Position numbers and translations under genes: made by a program. From positions 1 to 53,393 of IMG/VR virus record IMGVR_UViG_3300023179_000142: DNA of 53,393 nt; one strand, written 5' to 3'. The DNA is from a virus. The notes below the pieces were generated by a model. The model was not told the origin of the DNA, made no database searches, and saw only the letters and a list, made by a program, of their open reading frames with translations. Positions 15,065-24,263 of the stretch are shown here, in pieces. The number at the start of each line of letters is the position of its first letter. Within the stretch, counting starts at the first letter, position 1.

Positions 15065-16246
15065 ATGTCTGAACTACTAACAAAGCGTTGGCAGGAGACA
15101 AAAGAGGCGCTACTAGAAGGTCTCCAAGGCACAAAGAAATCAGTGATGGGTGTAACTCTAGAGAATACTCGTAAGTATCTTGCAGAAACTGCAAGCGCTG
15201 GTACTACGTCTGCTGGCAACGTCGCAACATTAAACCGCGTGATTCTTCCAGTGATCCGTCGTGTTATGCCAACCGTTATTGCTAACGAGTTGGTTGGTGT
15301 ACAACCACTAACTGGACCAGTTGGTCAAATCCATACTCTAAGAGTTCGTTATGCCGATTCTGTTGGCACAGGACCTGATGGAGCAGTTGGAACCGTAGCT
15401 GGTGAAGAGGCACTAAGCCCATTCAAGATTGCTGAACAGTACTCCGGTGCTGCTAGTGGTAAAGCCGCTAGTACAGCGACCATGGAGGGTGTGGCTGGTC
15501 GTAGAATGAGCATTCAGATCCTCAAGCAAACCGTTGAAGCGAAAACTCGTAAGTTAAGTGCTCGCTGGACATTTGAGGCTGCACAAGATGCACAAGCCCA
15601 ACAAGGCATTGACATCGAAGCAGAAATTATGGCTGCTCTAGCACAGGAAATTACTGCTGAAATCGATCAGGAAATCTTACAAAGCCTAAGCACATTGGCA
15701 GGTACTGCTCTAGTAACTTTTGACCAAGCAACAGTAAGTGGTACAGCTACATTCGTTGGTGATGAACACGCTGCTCTAGCAGTTCTAATCAACCGTGTTG
15801 CTAATATTATTGCTCAACGCACACGTCGTGGTGCTGCTAACTGGGCAGTAGTAAGTCCATTAACACTGACTATTCTACAAAGTGCTACAACAAGCGCATT
15901 TGCTCGTACAACAGAAGGTACATTTGAAGCACCAACTAACACCAAGTTTGTTGGTACATTGAATGGCGCTATGAAAGTATATGTTAACACATATGCCAGT
16001 GATGCTGATCCAATCATTGTTGGATACAAGGGAAGTAGCGAAAGCGATGCCCCAGCATTTTATTGCCCATACATTCCATTGATGAGCAGTGGTGTTGTAT
16101 TAGATCCATCAACCTTCGAACCAGTCGTATCATTTATGACACGTTATGGTTATGTAGAGTTGACAAATACAGCAAGTTCTCTTGGTAACGCAGCAGATTA
16201 TCTAGGCAAGGTAGGAATTAATCGTCCTAACGTCAAGTTTAGTTAA
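15065..16246 (+). CDS. 23: Major capsid protein gp23 (393 aa)
   Basis: This is the HK97-fold major capsid protein of T4-like phages. The N-terminal delta region has KRWQETKEALLEG, then ENTRKYLAETASAG with a probable gp21 cleavage after Glu41 (Leu-Ala-Glu). It is followed by the conserved ILPVIRRVMPTVIANELVGVQPLTGPVGQI block. The segments ARWTFEAAQDAQAQQGIDIE, TRRGAANWAVVSP and FYCPYIPLMSSGVV, and the C-terminal MTRYGY, are characteristic. At 393 residues it is clearly shorter than T4 gp23 (521 aa), mostly through loss of insertion-domain length. Codon use is noticeably less AT-rich than in neighbouring genes, fitting high expression. The SD is GGAG. A strong terminator follows. Confidence 0.97.
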   Translation: MSELLTKRWQETKEALLEGLQGTKKSVMGVTLENTRKYLAETASAGTTSAGNVATLNRVILPVIRRVMPTVIANELVGVQPLTGPVGQIHTLRVRYADSVGTGPDGAVGTVAGEEALSPFKIAEQYSGAASGKAASTATMEGVAGRRMSIQILKQTVEAKTRKLSARWTFEAAQDAQAQQGIDIEAEIMAALAQEITAEIDQEILQSLSTLAGTALVTFDQATVSGTATFVGDEHAALAVLINRVANIIAQRTRRGAANWAVVSPLTLTILQSATTSAFARTTEGTFEAPTNTKFVGTLNGAMKVYVNTYASDADPIIVGYKGSSESDAPAFYCPYIPLMSSGVVLDPSTFEPVVSFMTRYGYVELTNTASSLGNAADYLGKVGINRPNVKFS

Positions 16247-16270
16247 TCTCAAACTAAGAAATTTGTTTTT

Positions 16271-16298
16271 AAAAGGCACCAATTACGGTGCCTTTTTT
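16271..16298 (+). terminator. Rho-independent terminator after gp23
   Basis: A perfect GGCACC/GGTGCC stem, extended by four A-T pairs (16271-16280/16287-16296), has a six-base loop AATTAC and is followed by T residues to 16298. It closes the capsid operon. Because the flanking A and T runs pair, it could also work on the minus strand. Confidence 0.9.
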
Positions 16299-16329
16299 AT
16301 TAAATACAAACATATTTTTAGGAATGTTT

Positions 16330-17007
16330 ATGGACATAGAATTGCATATTTTTACCAACTCAACAGTTAACGCACCTGATACTTGGCATATTGAAAACAC
16401 TTATCGTAGTTTTAAGGAAACTTGGAAGAAGGAAATGCCTGTAACAGTTTGGTGTGATCGTAACCCAAACAAAGAACGTTGTGAAGAATATATTGAAAAA
16501 TTAAGAACATTATTCCCTATTGTAAACACAGAGGTAGGCGGACTTAGCCACGGTTATCATATGGCAGCAAGAGGAAGTACAGCAGAATTTTTGTTTATGT
16601 TAGAACATGATTGGGAATTTTATGCTGATCGTATACCTCATACCCTAGATCAAATATTAGATGGCATGCGTAAAGATAATATTTTACATTTGAGATTCAA
16701 TAGAAAGCCCGTAAATGAACCAGATGCACATGCTAGTTTTGGCCATGATATTGATTGGGAGGACTATGAAGGTAGCGTTTTTCCCTATGCTATGGTAAAA
16801 CAGGTTAGTAATAATCCTCATATTATTAATAGACAGAGATGGATAGATGAAGCAGCCATGCACACTCATTATATAGGTTTTGGTAACGAGTATGGTTTAG
16901 AAGAATACTTGACAGCCAGTCCTATTCGTGGTGCCATATATGGTCCAAGAGGGCATCTTTCTACTATAAAACATACAGATGGTAAGGATCCAGAATTTAA
17001 AAAATAG
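16330..17007 (+). CDS. GT-A-like glycosyltransferase (225 aa)
   Basis: The N-terminus MDIELHIFTNSTVNAPDTWH begins a Rossmann-like strand, followed by VTVWCDRNPN. An acidic metal-binding-like strand end, FLFMLEHDWEF, lies near residues 93-103, a variant of the DxD motif of GT-A enzymes. A later NPHIINRQRW is also typical of this kind of phage transferase. The start is ATG at 16330 with AGGA six bases upstream. A GTG at 16288 inside the terminator stem and an ATG at 16324 are less likely. Placed alone between the capsid and fiber operons, it may glycosylate a virion protein or a host surface component. The substrate is unknown. Confidence 0.65.
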   Translation: MDIELHIFTNSTVNAPDTWHIENTYRSFKETWKKEMPVTVWCDRNPNKERCEEYIEKLRTLFPIVNTEVGGLSHGYHMAARGSTAEFLFMLEHDWEFYADRIPHTLDQILDGMRKDNILHLRFNRKPVNEPDAHASFGHDIDWEDYEGSVFPYAMVKQVSNNPHIINRQRWIDEAAMHTHYIGFGNEYGLEEYLTASPIRGAIYGPRGHLSTIKHTDGKDPEFKK

Positions 17008-17014
17008 GTAAATA
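17007..17014 (+). promoter_or_regulatory. Late promoter-like box GGTAAATA
   Basis: GGTAAATA overlaps the end of the glycosyltransferase gene, 65 nt before the ATG at 17080. The leader between them holds a short AGTC/GACT hairpin and a TATGCTG/CAGCGTA hairpin with loop TACCCG. The same box sequence occurs at 24220. Confidence 0.5.
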
Positions 17015-17079
17015 ATTAGTCGTAAGGACTTATGCTGTACCCGCAGCGTAGACTTAGAACGTCAATATAGGAGAAAACA

Positions 17080-17484
17080 ATGGGACGTCCATTAACCAAA
17101 GATGTAAACGGTGTTAAAGTGCTTGGCACGTTTGGTGGTAGTATTGCAGGAGCTGCTGTTGATTCAAGTGCAGGAATCAGAATAAGTGGCAGATTTAGTG
17201 GTACTACAAATTCAGATTATTTTTTAGTAAAACAGCGTGGAGCAAAAACATATATTGTTAGCCGTGACGGAACTACAATGAGATTGGGCGTACTAGCTCC
17301 TAGTGTAGTAGCAGACGGTGATATTGTTATGTTAGGTAGTACTCAAGGTACAACACCTGGAAATATAGCTATAGCCAAGTTAACTAAGCGTTTGGCAACT
17401 GATTTTAATGGTAATCGTTACAAATGGTTTTTAAGCAACTATGAAGATAGCAGTGGTGATACACTAGTATTGATACCATTATAA
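17080..17484 (+). CDS. Small virion-like beta protein, unknown (134 aa)
   Basis: I do not recognise a named family. The sequence is Gly/Ser/Thr-rich and beta-like, beginning MGRPLTKDVNGVKVLGTFGG and including FLVKQRGAKTYIVSRDGTTMRLGVL. It has no hydrophobic membrane segment and no enzymatic motif. It has a good SD (AGGAG) and opens the appendage operon just after a late promoter box. The next gene follows one base after its stop. Such small all-beta proteins near the capsid genes are often head decoration or neck/fiber accessory proteins; this is inference from context. Confidence 0.75.
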   Translation: MGRPLTKDVNGVKVLGTFGGSIAGAAVDSSAGIRISGRFSGTTNSDYFLVKQRGAKTYIVSRDGTTMRLGVLAPSVVADGDIVMLGSTQGTTPGNIAIAKLTKRLATDFNGNRYKWFLSNYEDSSGDTLVLIPL

Positions 17485-17485
17485 A

Positions 17486-18601
17486 ATGTCAAAAGTTTTA
17501 CGTATTCAAGAAGGTGGTTATAAGATAATAACCCAAGCCGGTAAAGAAATTCTACTAGATACTGGAGAAGCAGGTCAGGTACGAGTAACTGGTGATTTAA
17601 TTGTAGAGGGTGAAAGAACTCAGCTAAACATTAGAGAGATGAATGTTGAAGATAATATCATTGTTATTAATAGAAATGAAAATGAAACTTCAACTCAATC
17701 TCTTCATGAAGGCATCCTTTTAGAATCTGCAGGTATTGAAATACGCAGAGGTACTTTACCTGGGGTTCAATTTTTATACGATGAAGATAATACACTAGAT
17801 TATTATCCTCCTAATTCCGCTGACTTAAATCGAGGAACTTTTATTTTAAAAGAAATGGGATCAAATAAATTATTAGGACTTGCCACAAATCATATACAAA
17901 CTAGGAATAGTGATTTACATTTTCAGGTTGGTGAAGGTATTATAAAGGTAAAATCATCAGGTGTTGAATCTTATGAAAGTAGAATTGGTGATGACAATGA
18001 TGTGCCCAACGTTGCTTTTATCAGAGATTATGTTAGAGCCGAAGCTGGTGCTGCTGTAATTGAAACTTATAATAGATATTATGAAGATAATGATGTTTTT
18101 TATAGCACAAGAACTGGATCAAGAGCTGAAGATGTCATTGCAGGCGATATAAGAACAGGGATATATTTTACAATAGGAGTAGGATTACCAGGACCTAATG
18201 GGTCCTTGGGTTTAACTAGAAGCATATTTGAAGTAGCTAGTTTCAACAGATATGGTTTGTTTATTGGAGATTCTAGATCAATAGCAGCTAATAATGCTCA
18301 TTTGAAACTTTATACACATGAACCACAAGGTGTTTTTGATTATAGATATTCCATAATTGAAACAGATAACGGACCTTTAGTGTTAAACCCTAGCACAGGT
18401 GTAGTAGAACTAAAGAGTCAAATAAGTATAGAACATTTATCACCGTTACAGCCCAATCCACAACCAGAATCCAATAAGAATAGAATTTTTAGTAGGGAAG
18501 ATCAGGGTGCAGGTGGAACAGGATTGTACTTTTCAAATCAAAGTACGCAGGACGAGCTTTGTAGTGCTACTAAAGCTCTAGTTTATGGATTAATATTTTA
18601 A
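17486..18601 (+). CDS. T4-like virion structural/fiber protein (371 aa)
   Basis: Residues 32-66 hold the pattern VTGDLIVEGERTQLNI followed by VEDNIIVINRNEN. This strand-turn motif is common in fiber and structural proteins of marine T4-like phages, and the 336-aa product at 44669 has a matching copy near residues 131-165. The remainder is beta-rich with repeated short Gly/Asp turns (GSRAEDVIAGDIRTGIYFTI). A likely trimeric fiber-associated protein. There is no clear SD; the ATG is one base after the previous stop, so translation is probably coupled. The C-terminus ends ATKALVYGLIF. Confidence 0.65.
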   Translation: MSKVLRIQEGGYKIITQAGKEILLDTGEAGQVRVTGDLIVEGERTQLNIREMNVEDNIIVINRNENETSTQSLHEGILLESAGIEIRRGTLPGVQFLYDEDNTLDYYPPNSADLNRGTFILKEMGSNKLLGLATNHIQTRNSDLHFQVGEGIIKVKSSGVESYESRIGDDNDVPNVAFIRDYVRAEAGAAVIETYNRYYEDNDVFYSTRTGSRAEDVIAGDIRTGIYFTIGVGLPGPNGSLGLTRSIFEVASFNRYGLFIGDSRSIAANNAHLKLYTHEPQGVFDYRYSIIETDNGPLVLNPSTGVVELKSQISIEHLSPLQPNPQPESNKNRIFSREDQGAGGTGLYFSNQSTQDELCSATKALVYGLIF

Positions 18602-18610
18602 GGATAAGTC

Positions 18611-18949
18611 ATGGCATTATTAAGTGCTGCTATAGGTCAAAATGCTACATTGATATTTCATTGTAATCGAGGAGATTTTATTTCAAAGTACCCGGGTACC
18701 AGTTATGCTATTACTAGTATGTTTTTTTGTAATTTAAGTAGCAATCCCAGCAACCTAACAGTATATCTAGTGCCTGTAGGGTCAACACCAACAAATACAA
18801 CCACAATTTTTAAAAATTTAAATATCAGTCCATTAGATACATTCGCACTAGATACAGAAAAAATAATTTTAGGTAACGGTGATGCTATATATGCAGCAGC
18901 TACCAATACAGATATGAGCGTAATTTTAAGTATTGTTAGAGTAGCATAA
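18611..18949 (+). CDS. Small beta-sandwich fiber accessory protein (112 aa)
   Basis: The protein is an all-beta sequence of alternating hydrophobic strands: ATLIFHCNRGDFISKYPGTS, then ITSMFFCNLSSNPSNLTVYL and GDAIYAAATNTDMSVILSIV. The plan (a start-of-strand pattern, a middle strand of N/S/T residues, then a GDxIxA strand and a final VILS strand) is shared with the 112-aa protein at 44292. Both sit next to larger fiber genes. The SD is AAGGA, and the stop overlaps the next ATG as TAATG. The role is probably that of a small virion or fiber-capping protein. Confidence 0.6.
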   Translation: MALLSAAIGQNATLIFHCNRGDFISKYPGTSYAITSMFFCNLSSNPSNLTVYLVPVGSTPTNTTTIFKNLNISPLDTFALDTEKIILGNGDAIYAAATNTDMSVILSIVRVA

Positions 18950-19581
18950 TGAAATTTTATCGTCAACTCAAACTGAATAGGCAATCTGCAAATAGTTTAG
19001 AATTAACTTATAGAACAGATGGTCAAATTATTATGGATATCCCAAATCCAGCGGCTCCTTTACCAAGACCATCAGGGGTAAGCATATTAAGAGCATTGAG
19101 GATTCCCACTGGAACAGGCAACCCAGCATTCACTGCTGGCACTCCTGAAAATGAAAGACCCTTGGCTCCATATGATAGAAGTGGTCTTTTACGTTATAAT
19201 ACCAGTTTGCAGGCTTTAGAAATTTACAGTGAAGAAAGATGGTTACAGTTAAGAGCTAAAGAACCAGCAAATATTGTACATCAATTTTTTATTCCTACGC
19301 CTCTTGCAAATTTTGATCCTACTCAAACTTATGTAGACGGAGTGGAAAAGTATTTTGGACCCTTAATAGGTCCGCAAAATCAGCCTCCATTTACAGAACG
19401 CAGTATTTTTGTTTATGTAGAAAATGTTTTTCAAATACCACCTATAAATTATAAGTTGATTGAAAGGACAGGTATACCAGTAAACGCTACTGGAGGCCCT
19501 TACCCAGACGGAAAATATCTAGCATTTACAGAAGCACCACCAATAGGTAAAAGTATTCTTGTAATTCACGGATTTGACTAA
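18949..19581 (+). CDS. Virion-associated protein, unknown (210 aa)
   Basis: No family is recognised. The N-terminus MKFYRQLKLNRQSANSLEL is basic. A middle segment, YDRSGLLRYNTSLQALEIYS, followed by RWLQLR, matches the short LRYNxxxxxLExYxxxxWxxL pattern that is common in phage tail fibers. The rest is Pro-rich and beta-like (FTERSIFVYVENVFQIPPIN). Translation is coupled to the gene before it through TAATG. It ends the 17080 operon. A fiber or appendage protein is likely. Confidence 0.6.
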   Translation: MKFYRQLKLNRQSANSLELTYRTDGQIIMDIPNPAAPLPRPSGVSILRALRIPTGTGNPAFTAGTPENERPLAPYDRSGLLRYNTSLQALEIYSEERWLQLRAKEPANIVHQFFIPTPLANFDPTQTYVDGVEKYFGPLIGPQNQPPFTERSIFVYVENVFQIPPINYKLIERTGIPVNATGGPYPDGKYLAFTEAPPIGKSILVIHGFD

Positions 19582-19596
19582 TATTTTTCAAGTTTT

Positions 19597-19604
19597 GATA
19601 AATA
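19597..19604 (+). promoter_or_regulatory. Late promoter box GATAAATA
   Basis: GATAAATA followed by ATATT is identical over 13 bases to the plus-strand box at 2357. It begins a 128-nt leader for the 953-aa gene. Confidence 0.6.
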
Positions 19605-19732
19605 ATATTTGAACAGACAACGAAGTTGTTTGGTCTATCAAACTGTGGTAAACCGGCAAAGAGCCCGTAAGGGATGCGAGCGAAAGTTCAAACAAAGGTT
19701 AACCGTGAAACACGGGGTTATGGGGAGCGTTT
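19605..19732 (+). other. Structured 5' leader of the 953-aa gene
   Basis: The leader is non-coding and contains several possible stems. AGAC/GGTCT closes around AAC/GTT, and CCGTG/CACGG has an AAA loop close to the SD (GGGGAG) and start. The base composition is less AT-rich than in the flanking genes. A structured leader controlling translation or mRNA stability is plausible. I do not recognise a known RNA family. Confidence 0.4.
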
Positions 19733-22594
19733 ATGACCATTGGTCGTATTTCAGGTCAGCTCTTGAAGGAGAATTTACTTCGTGATGGAGTAAATTTGAG
19801 ATTCGAGAATGACTTATTTTATTTGTTTGTACCTAAGGACGATTCCGATAACCATAGAATTGGTATTAAAACCAGTAATCCAAAAGAAAATCACGTATTA
19901 GATGTAGCTGGTAAGGCTTTTCTTGATGAAATAGATACTGATTTTTTAACAGCTGATCTGGTTACTATAACTCAAAATAAAATAAAAACAACATTAGGTG
20001 ATTTGGAGTTACAGGCTGGAACAACTAATGATAGGATTACAATTAAAAACAATGTTTTAGTAGATGGAAACCTACACGCTAATGGTAGTATCACCGCTGA
20101 TGGTAGTTTAGTATTAGGTGATTCAGATACTGATGATATTGTTTTTAGAGCTGACATAAACAGTAACATTATACCTAATACTCCTAAAGCATATGATATA
20201 GGGGAAGATGGTAGTATAACAAATGGAAGATCTTGGCGCAGAGTCTATGTGGACAACATGCGTTTAGGTGATCCAATAAAAGCAGGTAATATATTTTTTC
20301 CAATAACACAAACATCAATACCAGGTTCTGGATCCAAACTTGCGAAAGTTTTTAACGCTATTGATGTAGCATCAAATTATACTGAAATTACTAATCTTAA
20401 TAACAATGGTCATTTAGCTTTAAGCACTAAAGGAAATGGTATAATAGAATGTTTTAATAAAACAAGAGTACATAAAGATCTTAATGTGCTAGGTGACATA
20501 GCCACTGATAATGCTAATTATATTTTGCTTGGAGAACCAGAATACGGAATATTAGACGGTGCTGTTGAAATGACAGAAAATACCAGTCTAACAGATGGAG
20601 TGGCACAGTTGAATCTAACATTAACCTTACTAGTGCCATTAGCCCCACCAGATTTTCCAAATAATCAAAATTTATTTATAATAGGTGGATATAATGGAGA
20701 AGGGTATTTCCAAAAAAGAATCTTACGACAGGTGCCTGCTGATCAACCTTTGAATGGTAACAATATAACTGCTGTGAATCAAGGTACTGCTGTTTATGTC
20801 ATACGTGCTCATAGCTTTACTACAAATATTATAACTGCTTCTGGTCCAGGTAACAAGGGTGATCTAATTCTTAAATTAAACACAATTCCTATTATTACTA
20901 AAAGATTAACCAGCGGCAATAGTACTCAAGTTATTAAATCAGTACTTAAGACAACCACAGTTGGTAGTAGTTTAGTTGGATATATTCAGCCTAGTCTAGG
21001 TGTTCTAGTTCCAGGACACATAATACAAATTACAAATCAAGGAACAACATTCGGTGGTTTAGGTCCTGATGGAACTTGTTATTATATAGATGCTGTTACT
21101 AGTAAAACTTTAAAGTTAAAATTATACAATAAAATAACAGGTACTATAGGTAGCGATTTTATACCAAACCCTCTTGAACCAAGAACAGGCACAGTGGGAT
21201 TTGAAACTGCTAACGACACTGGTTCATTTTATAGCTTCGATGGATCCGTAGCAATGAATATAGGTAATAATCTAGCATATCCTTTGGATACACCAGGATT
21301 TCATGAAGTATTTGATATACAAATTAATGCAAGTGCGTCAGCCTTACCTGGATGGAACACTATTCAAATAGAACACACTGGGATAGTTTTAGAGAATGGA
21401 ACATTTAAGAAAACAACAATAGGTGATGAGGAATCAAATATAGGAATTTGGTATTATGATGATACGGTTGCATCTAATCCTGTATTTACTAATGAGTCAT
21501 TTGTTTTAAAAACTGAAAGTTTGACATATAGCAGCACTATACCTCATTATGATGATGATACTGTATATCAACTTGGTTTTGATTTGGATTGGAATCCAGG
21601 TCTAACAAATCATAATAATTTAGGTGAACAAATATTAACAACATCAGCTGTAGGTCCTTGGACTAGTTCAGGAAATAAAAATTACACTAATTTGGGTTAT
21701 ACATATTTGCCTGAAGATATGACAGTGTCCAACGGAACTGGACCAAATTCTACAGTGTATACAGTCAATATTATTAATAATTTTGGTTCGTGGAATACTA
21801 CTACTACTGTGCCAACAATTAGAGCTCACAATAGTTATGGTATAGCTGATAGTGTTTTTCCACCTTTAGGTAAAAAAATATTATATAGAACTGACAAAGC
21901 TGGTTCAACATCTTTCCTAAATGAAACTGATATTTGTTTTACTTCACCAATAGGTAATGGTAGTGGTCCTGCTGCAAGATGTCAAAATCCAGATTTGGGA
22001 ACTCCTAATCAGGATACCCCAATATTTACAGCAGGAAGTACATTCTTCAACAGCCAAACCTCAATGTTGCAGAAAACTGATGCTGTAGTTGTTGGAGTAA
22101 GGACAGGCGTTCATAGCCTTAAACATGATCTAACAGATTATTCAACAGGCTACTTACCAATAGGTCCTAATCTAAGTGATCCTCTTCTTGGTCGAAGTTC
22201 TTCCATAGCTCAATATTTTACATTTAGATTTGTAAGACAGGGTGTAAGCAAATTTAGTATAACATATACCACTGATCCCCAAGCAACTACAAATGGAGTA
22301 GCAGCAATATTTTGTGCCATGCCAGGTACAGGGTTCAATTCAGCGACTGGAATAACAAGTGGAACTATTAGCAGTCTTAATAAATGGCTAGATTTAAGGA
22401 TTGATAACAGTTTAGCTAATGGCTGTGCTTTAGGTGGTAATATGGATCCCTCAGCTACGGGCACTAACACATATAATTGTAGTTTTGGGATTGTAAACAG
22501 TACAAATGCTACAAATAATGAAATTTGGGTAAGAATTAAATTAAATGCAGGACAAGGTATAACTCGTTTAACATTAGGTGAAAGTACAATTTAG
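19733..22594 (+). CDS. Large fiber/structural protein, first member of duplicated cassette A (953 aa)
   Basis: The N-terminus (MTIGRISGQLLKENLLRDGV, then LFYLFVPKDD) is a virion-docking-like domain of marine T4-like structural proteins. The middle is beta-rich with short repeats such as NVLVDGNLHANGSITADGSL. From about residue 285 to the end it is clearly paralogous to the 713-aa protein at 45826. Shared landmarks are GVAQLNLTLTLLVPLAPPDF versus GIAQMNVILGKLVPKPPPNF, then QYFTFRFVRQGVSKF versus QYFTFKFIRGSVSKF, and the Ser/Asn-rich C-terminal strand NEIWVRIKLNAGQGITRL. The next gene is also paralogous, so the pair duplicated as a unit. A trimeric fiber or whisker protein is the best guess. 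Confidence 0.7.
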   Translation: MTIGRISGQLLKENLLRDGVNLRFENDLFYLFVPKDDSDNHRIGIKTSNPKENHVLDVAGKAFLDEIDTDFLTADLVTITQNKIKTTLGDLELQAGTTNDRITIKNNVLVDGNLHANGSITADGSLVLGDSDTDDIVFRADINSNIIPNTPKAYDIGEDGSITNGRSWRRVYVDNMRLGDPIKAGNIFFPITQTSIPGSGSKLAKVFNAIDVASNYTEITNLNNNGHLALSTKGNGIIECFNKTRVHKDLNVLGDIATDNANYILLGEPEYGILDGAVEMTENTSLTDGVAQLNLTLTLLVPLAPPDFPNNQNLFIIGGYNGEGYFQKRILRQVPADQPLNGNNITAVNQGTAVYVIRAHSFTTNIITASGPGNKGDLILKLNTIPIITKRLTSGNSTQVIKSVLKTTTVGSSLVGYIQPSLGVLVPGHIIQITNQGTTFGGLGPDGTCYYIDAVTSKTLKLKLYNKITGTIGSDFIPNPLEPRTGTVGFETANDTGSFYSFDGSVAMNIGNNLAYPLDTPGFHEVFDIQINASASALPGWNTIQIEHTGIVLENGTFKKTTIGDEESNIGIWYYDDTVASNPVFTNESFVLKTESLTYSSTIPHYDDDTVYQLGFDLDWNPGLTNHNNLGEQILTTSAVGPWTSSGNKNYTNLGYTYLPEDMTVSNGTGPNSTVYTVNIINNFGSWNTTTTVPTIRAHNSYGIADSVFPPLGKKILYRTDKAGSTSFLNETDICFTSPIGNGSGPAARCQNPDLGTPNQDTPIFTAGSTFFNSQTSMLQKTDAVVVGVRTGVHSLKHDLTDYSTGYLPIGPNLSDPLLGRSSSIAQYFTFRFVRQGVSKFSITYTTDPQATTNGVAAIFCAMPGTGFNSATGITSGTISSLNKWLDLRIDNSLANGCALGGNMDPSATGTNTYNCSFGIVNSTNATNNEIWVRIKLNAGQGITRLTLGESTI

Positions 22595-22602
22595 GATAAG
22601 AA

Positions 22603-24198
22603 ATGACTGTATCACTTGAAACAAAAGTAGATTTATTGTTAAAGAAATTAGTAGGTGTTGCTAAGACAGATACACCTCTACGTAAAAGTCCGAGCAATGA
22701 GTCTATACCAAGCCCCAGTTTAAATAGAGGTGATACATTATGGATCAATTCATATTTGATACCAGAATCAGCAAGTCCTACAATTGGATTATTACAGAGT
22801 TACTTAGAAGATAAAAGTATCAAATGTGTACCTGATACTAATAGTGTAAAAGTAAATGATGTATATCCAACTTGGAAAACTGGTTTAACAGATTGGATAC
22901 CTCCTGAATTTGATCCATTCAATAGTATTAATACGTATAGGGTTAAAGTTTTTTATGGCCCCCCAAATCTATCGAATCCAAAAAATGGCGGTACACAGAT
23001 ATTTGCGGATGGATCAGCACTATCTGGAGAATGGTTTTTTGATTATCAGGCAGGGGTATTGAACTTTTTTGGTGATAATGCAATTCCTATAGGAATGACT
23101 CCAAGCAGTGTGATTTATATTTCTGGTTGGAGGTATGTAGGACCAAAAGGATTTAATAGTGTTTTTAAAGTAGAAACTACCAATATGGTTTCTTCATTAC
23201 CAGCAACATTAATTACTTTAAAAGGCGATATTGTTGTAGAAGAAAATGCTGTAATTAAGAAAGATTTAGAAATACAAGGTGGTGATTTAACTACTAATCA
23301 AAGTGTGTTTAATCTTTTAAACACAACTGCTACAACTATTAATTTTGGCGGTAATGCTACTACCATAGAGATTGGTGCTTCTACCGGTACTACTAATATT
23401 AATAACAATTTAGAAGTAGATGGTGATGTTGTTATTGATGGTGATGAACTTAAAACAACTAGTACTACATTTAATTTAATTCCAGATGCTGCTACTACAG
23501 TGAACTTTGCTCAAGCAGCAACCAGTATTATACTTGGTGCAACAACAGGTACAACAAATGTTCGAAATGATTTAGATGTTGATGGTGATTTAAACGTAGA
23601 TGGAAGTTTCCATATCGGTGAAGATTTAGATGTTGATGGTGATCTTAATATTGATGGTGGTGATTTAACAGTTAGCACTACAACATTTAACTTGGCCAAC
23701 CAAGTAGCAACCACAGTGAACTTTGCTGGTGATGCTACTGTAATTGAGATTGGTAGTAGTCAAGGTGTTACCAATGTTAACAATAATTTAGATGTTGACG
23801 GAGATGTCAACATTGATGGTGGTGACTTAACAGTCAGCACAGAAACATTTAATCTAGCAAATGAAACGGCTAAGAACGTGAATTTTGCTGGTGAGGCAAC
23901 AAATATTGAGATTGGTAGCCAACAAGGTGTAACCAATGTTAATAATAATTTGATAGTAGATGGCACTACAACTTTCGGCAATAGGCTAACAGTTGATGGG
24001 ATAGTGGATGTAAACAATAGTTTGTATGTTGAAGGTGAAGCCAGAGTTAGTAGTAACTTGGAGGTAGAGGATTCAATGAAAGTACAAAATGAATTAGCAG
24101 TAGAGGGCGATACACAAATTACTAGAGACTTGAACGTGGGAGGTTATATTAAAGCGGGAAAGTTGGTAGATACAATGATAGACTGTGGGGAGTACTAA
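22603..24198 (+). CDS. Fiber protein with DVDGD beta-repeats, second member of cassette A (531 aa)
   Basis: Residues 1-190 match the 474-aa protein at 47967: KVDLLLKKLVGVAKTD, NESIPSPSLNRGDTLW, FFDYQAGVLNFFGDNAIP, ISGWRYVGPKGF. After about residue 230 it becomes a regular beta-repeat shaft. Units of about 40-50 residues contain TTTFNLANQVATTVNFAGDA and NNLDVDGDVNIDGGDLTVS, with at least four copies. This is the kind of repeat that forms triple beta-helices in tail fibers. The last residues MIDCGEY resemble the IIDCGRF end of the 336-aa protein at 44669. The SD is AGGATAAG. Confidence 0.7.
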   Translation: MTVSLETKVDLLLKKLVGVAKTDTPLRKSPSNESIPSPSLNRGDTLWINSYLIPESASPTIGLLQSYLEDKSIKCVPDTNSVKVNDVYPTWKTGLTDWIPPEFDPFNSINTYRVKVFYGPPNLSNPKNGGTQIFADGSALSGEWFFDYQAGVLNFFGDNAIPIGMTPSSVIYISGWRYVGPKGFNSVFKVETTNMVSSLPATLITLKGDIVVEENAVIKKDLEIQGGDLTTNQSVFNLLNTTATTINFGGNATTIEIGASTGTTNINNNLEVDGDVVIDGDELKTTSTTFNLIPDAATTVNFAQAATSIILGATTGTTNVRNDLDVDGDLNVDGSFHIGEDLDVDGDLNIDGGDLTVSTTTFNLANQVATTVNFAGDATVIEIGSSQGVTNVNNNLDVDGDVNIDGGDLTVSTETFNLANETAKNVNFAGEATNIEIGSQQGVTNVNNNLIVDGTTTFGNRLTVDGIVDVNNSLYVEGEARVSSNLEVEDSMKVQNELAVEGDTQITRDLNVGGYIKAGKLVDTMIDCGEY

Positions 24199-24219
24199 AA
24201 GCGTATTTTAAGCGATTTT

Positions 24220-24227
24220 GGTAAATA
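24220..24227 (+). promoter_or_regulatory. Late promoter-like box GGTAAATA
   Basis: GGTAAATA is the same as the box at 17007 and lies 36 nt before the ATG of the giant gene. Confidence 0.5.
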
Positions 24228-24263
24228 TTGAAGTATGAATCTTTATTCAAAAAAGGAATATAA

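Noticed and set aside
16241-16270. Truncated gene between gp23 and the glycosyltransferase
   Set aside because: Only terminator and promoter-like sequence; no frame of useful length.
16288-16330. GTG start at 16288 for the glycosyltransferase
   Set aside because: It lies inside the gp23 terminator stem and has no SD; the ATG at 16330 has AGGA at good spacing.
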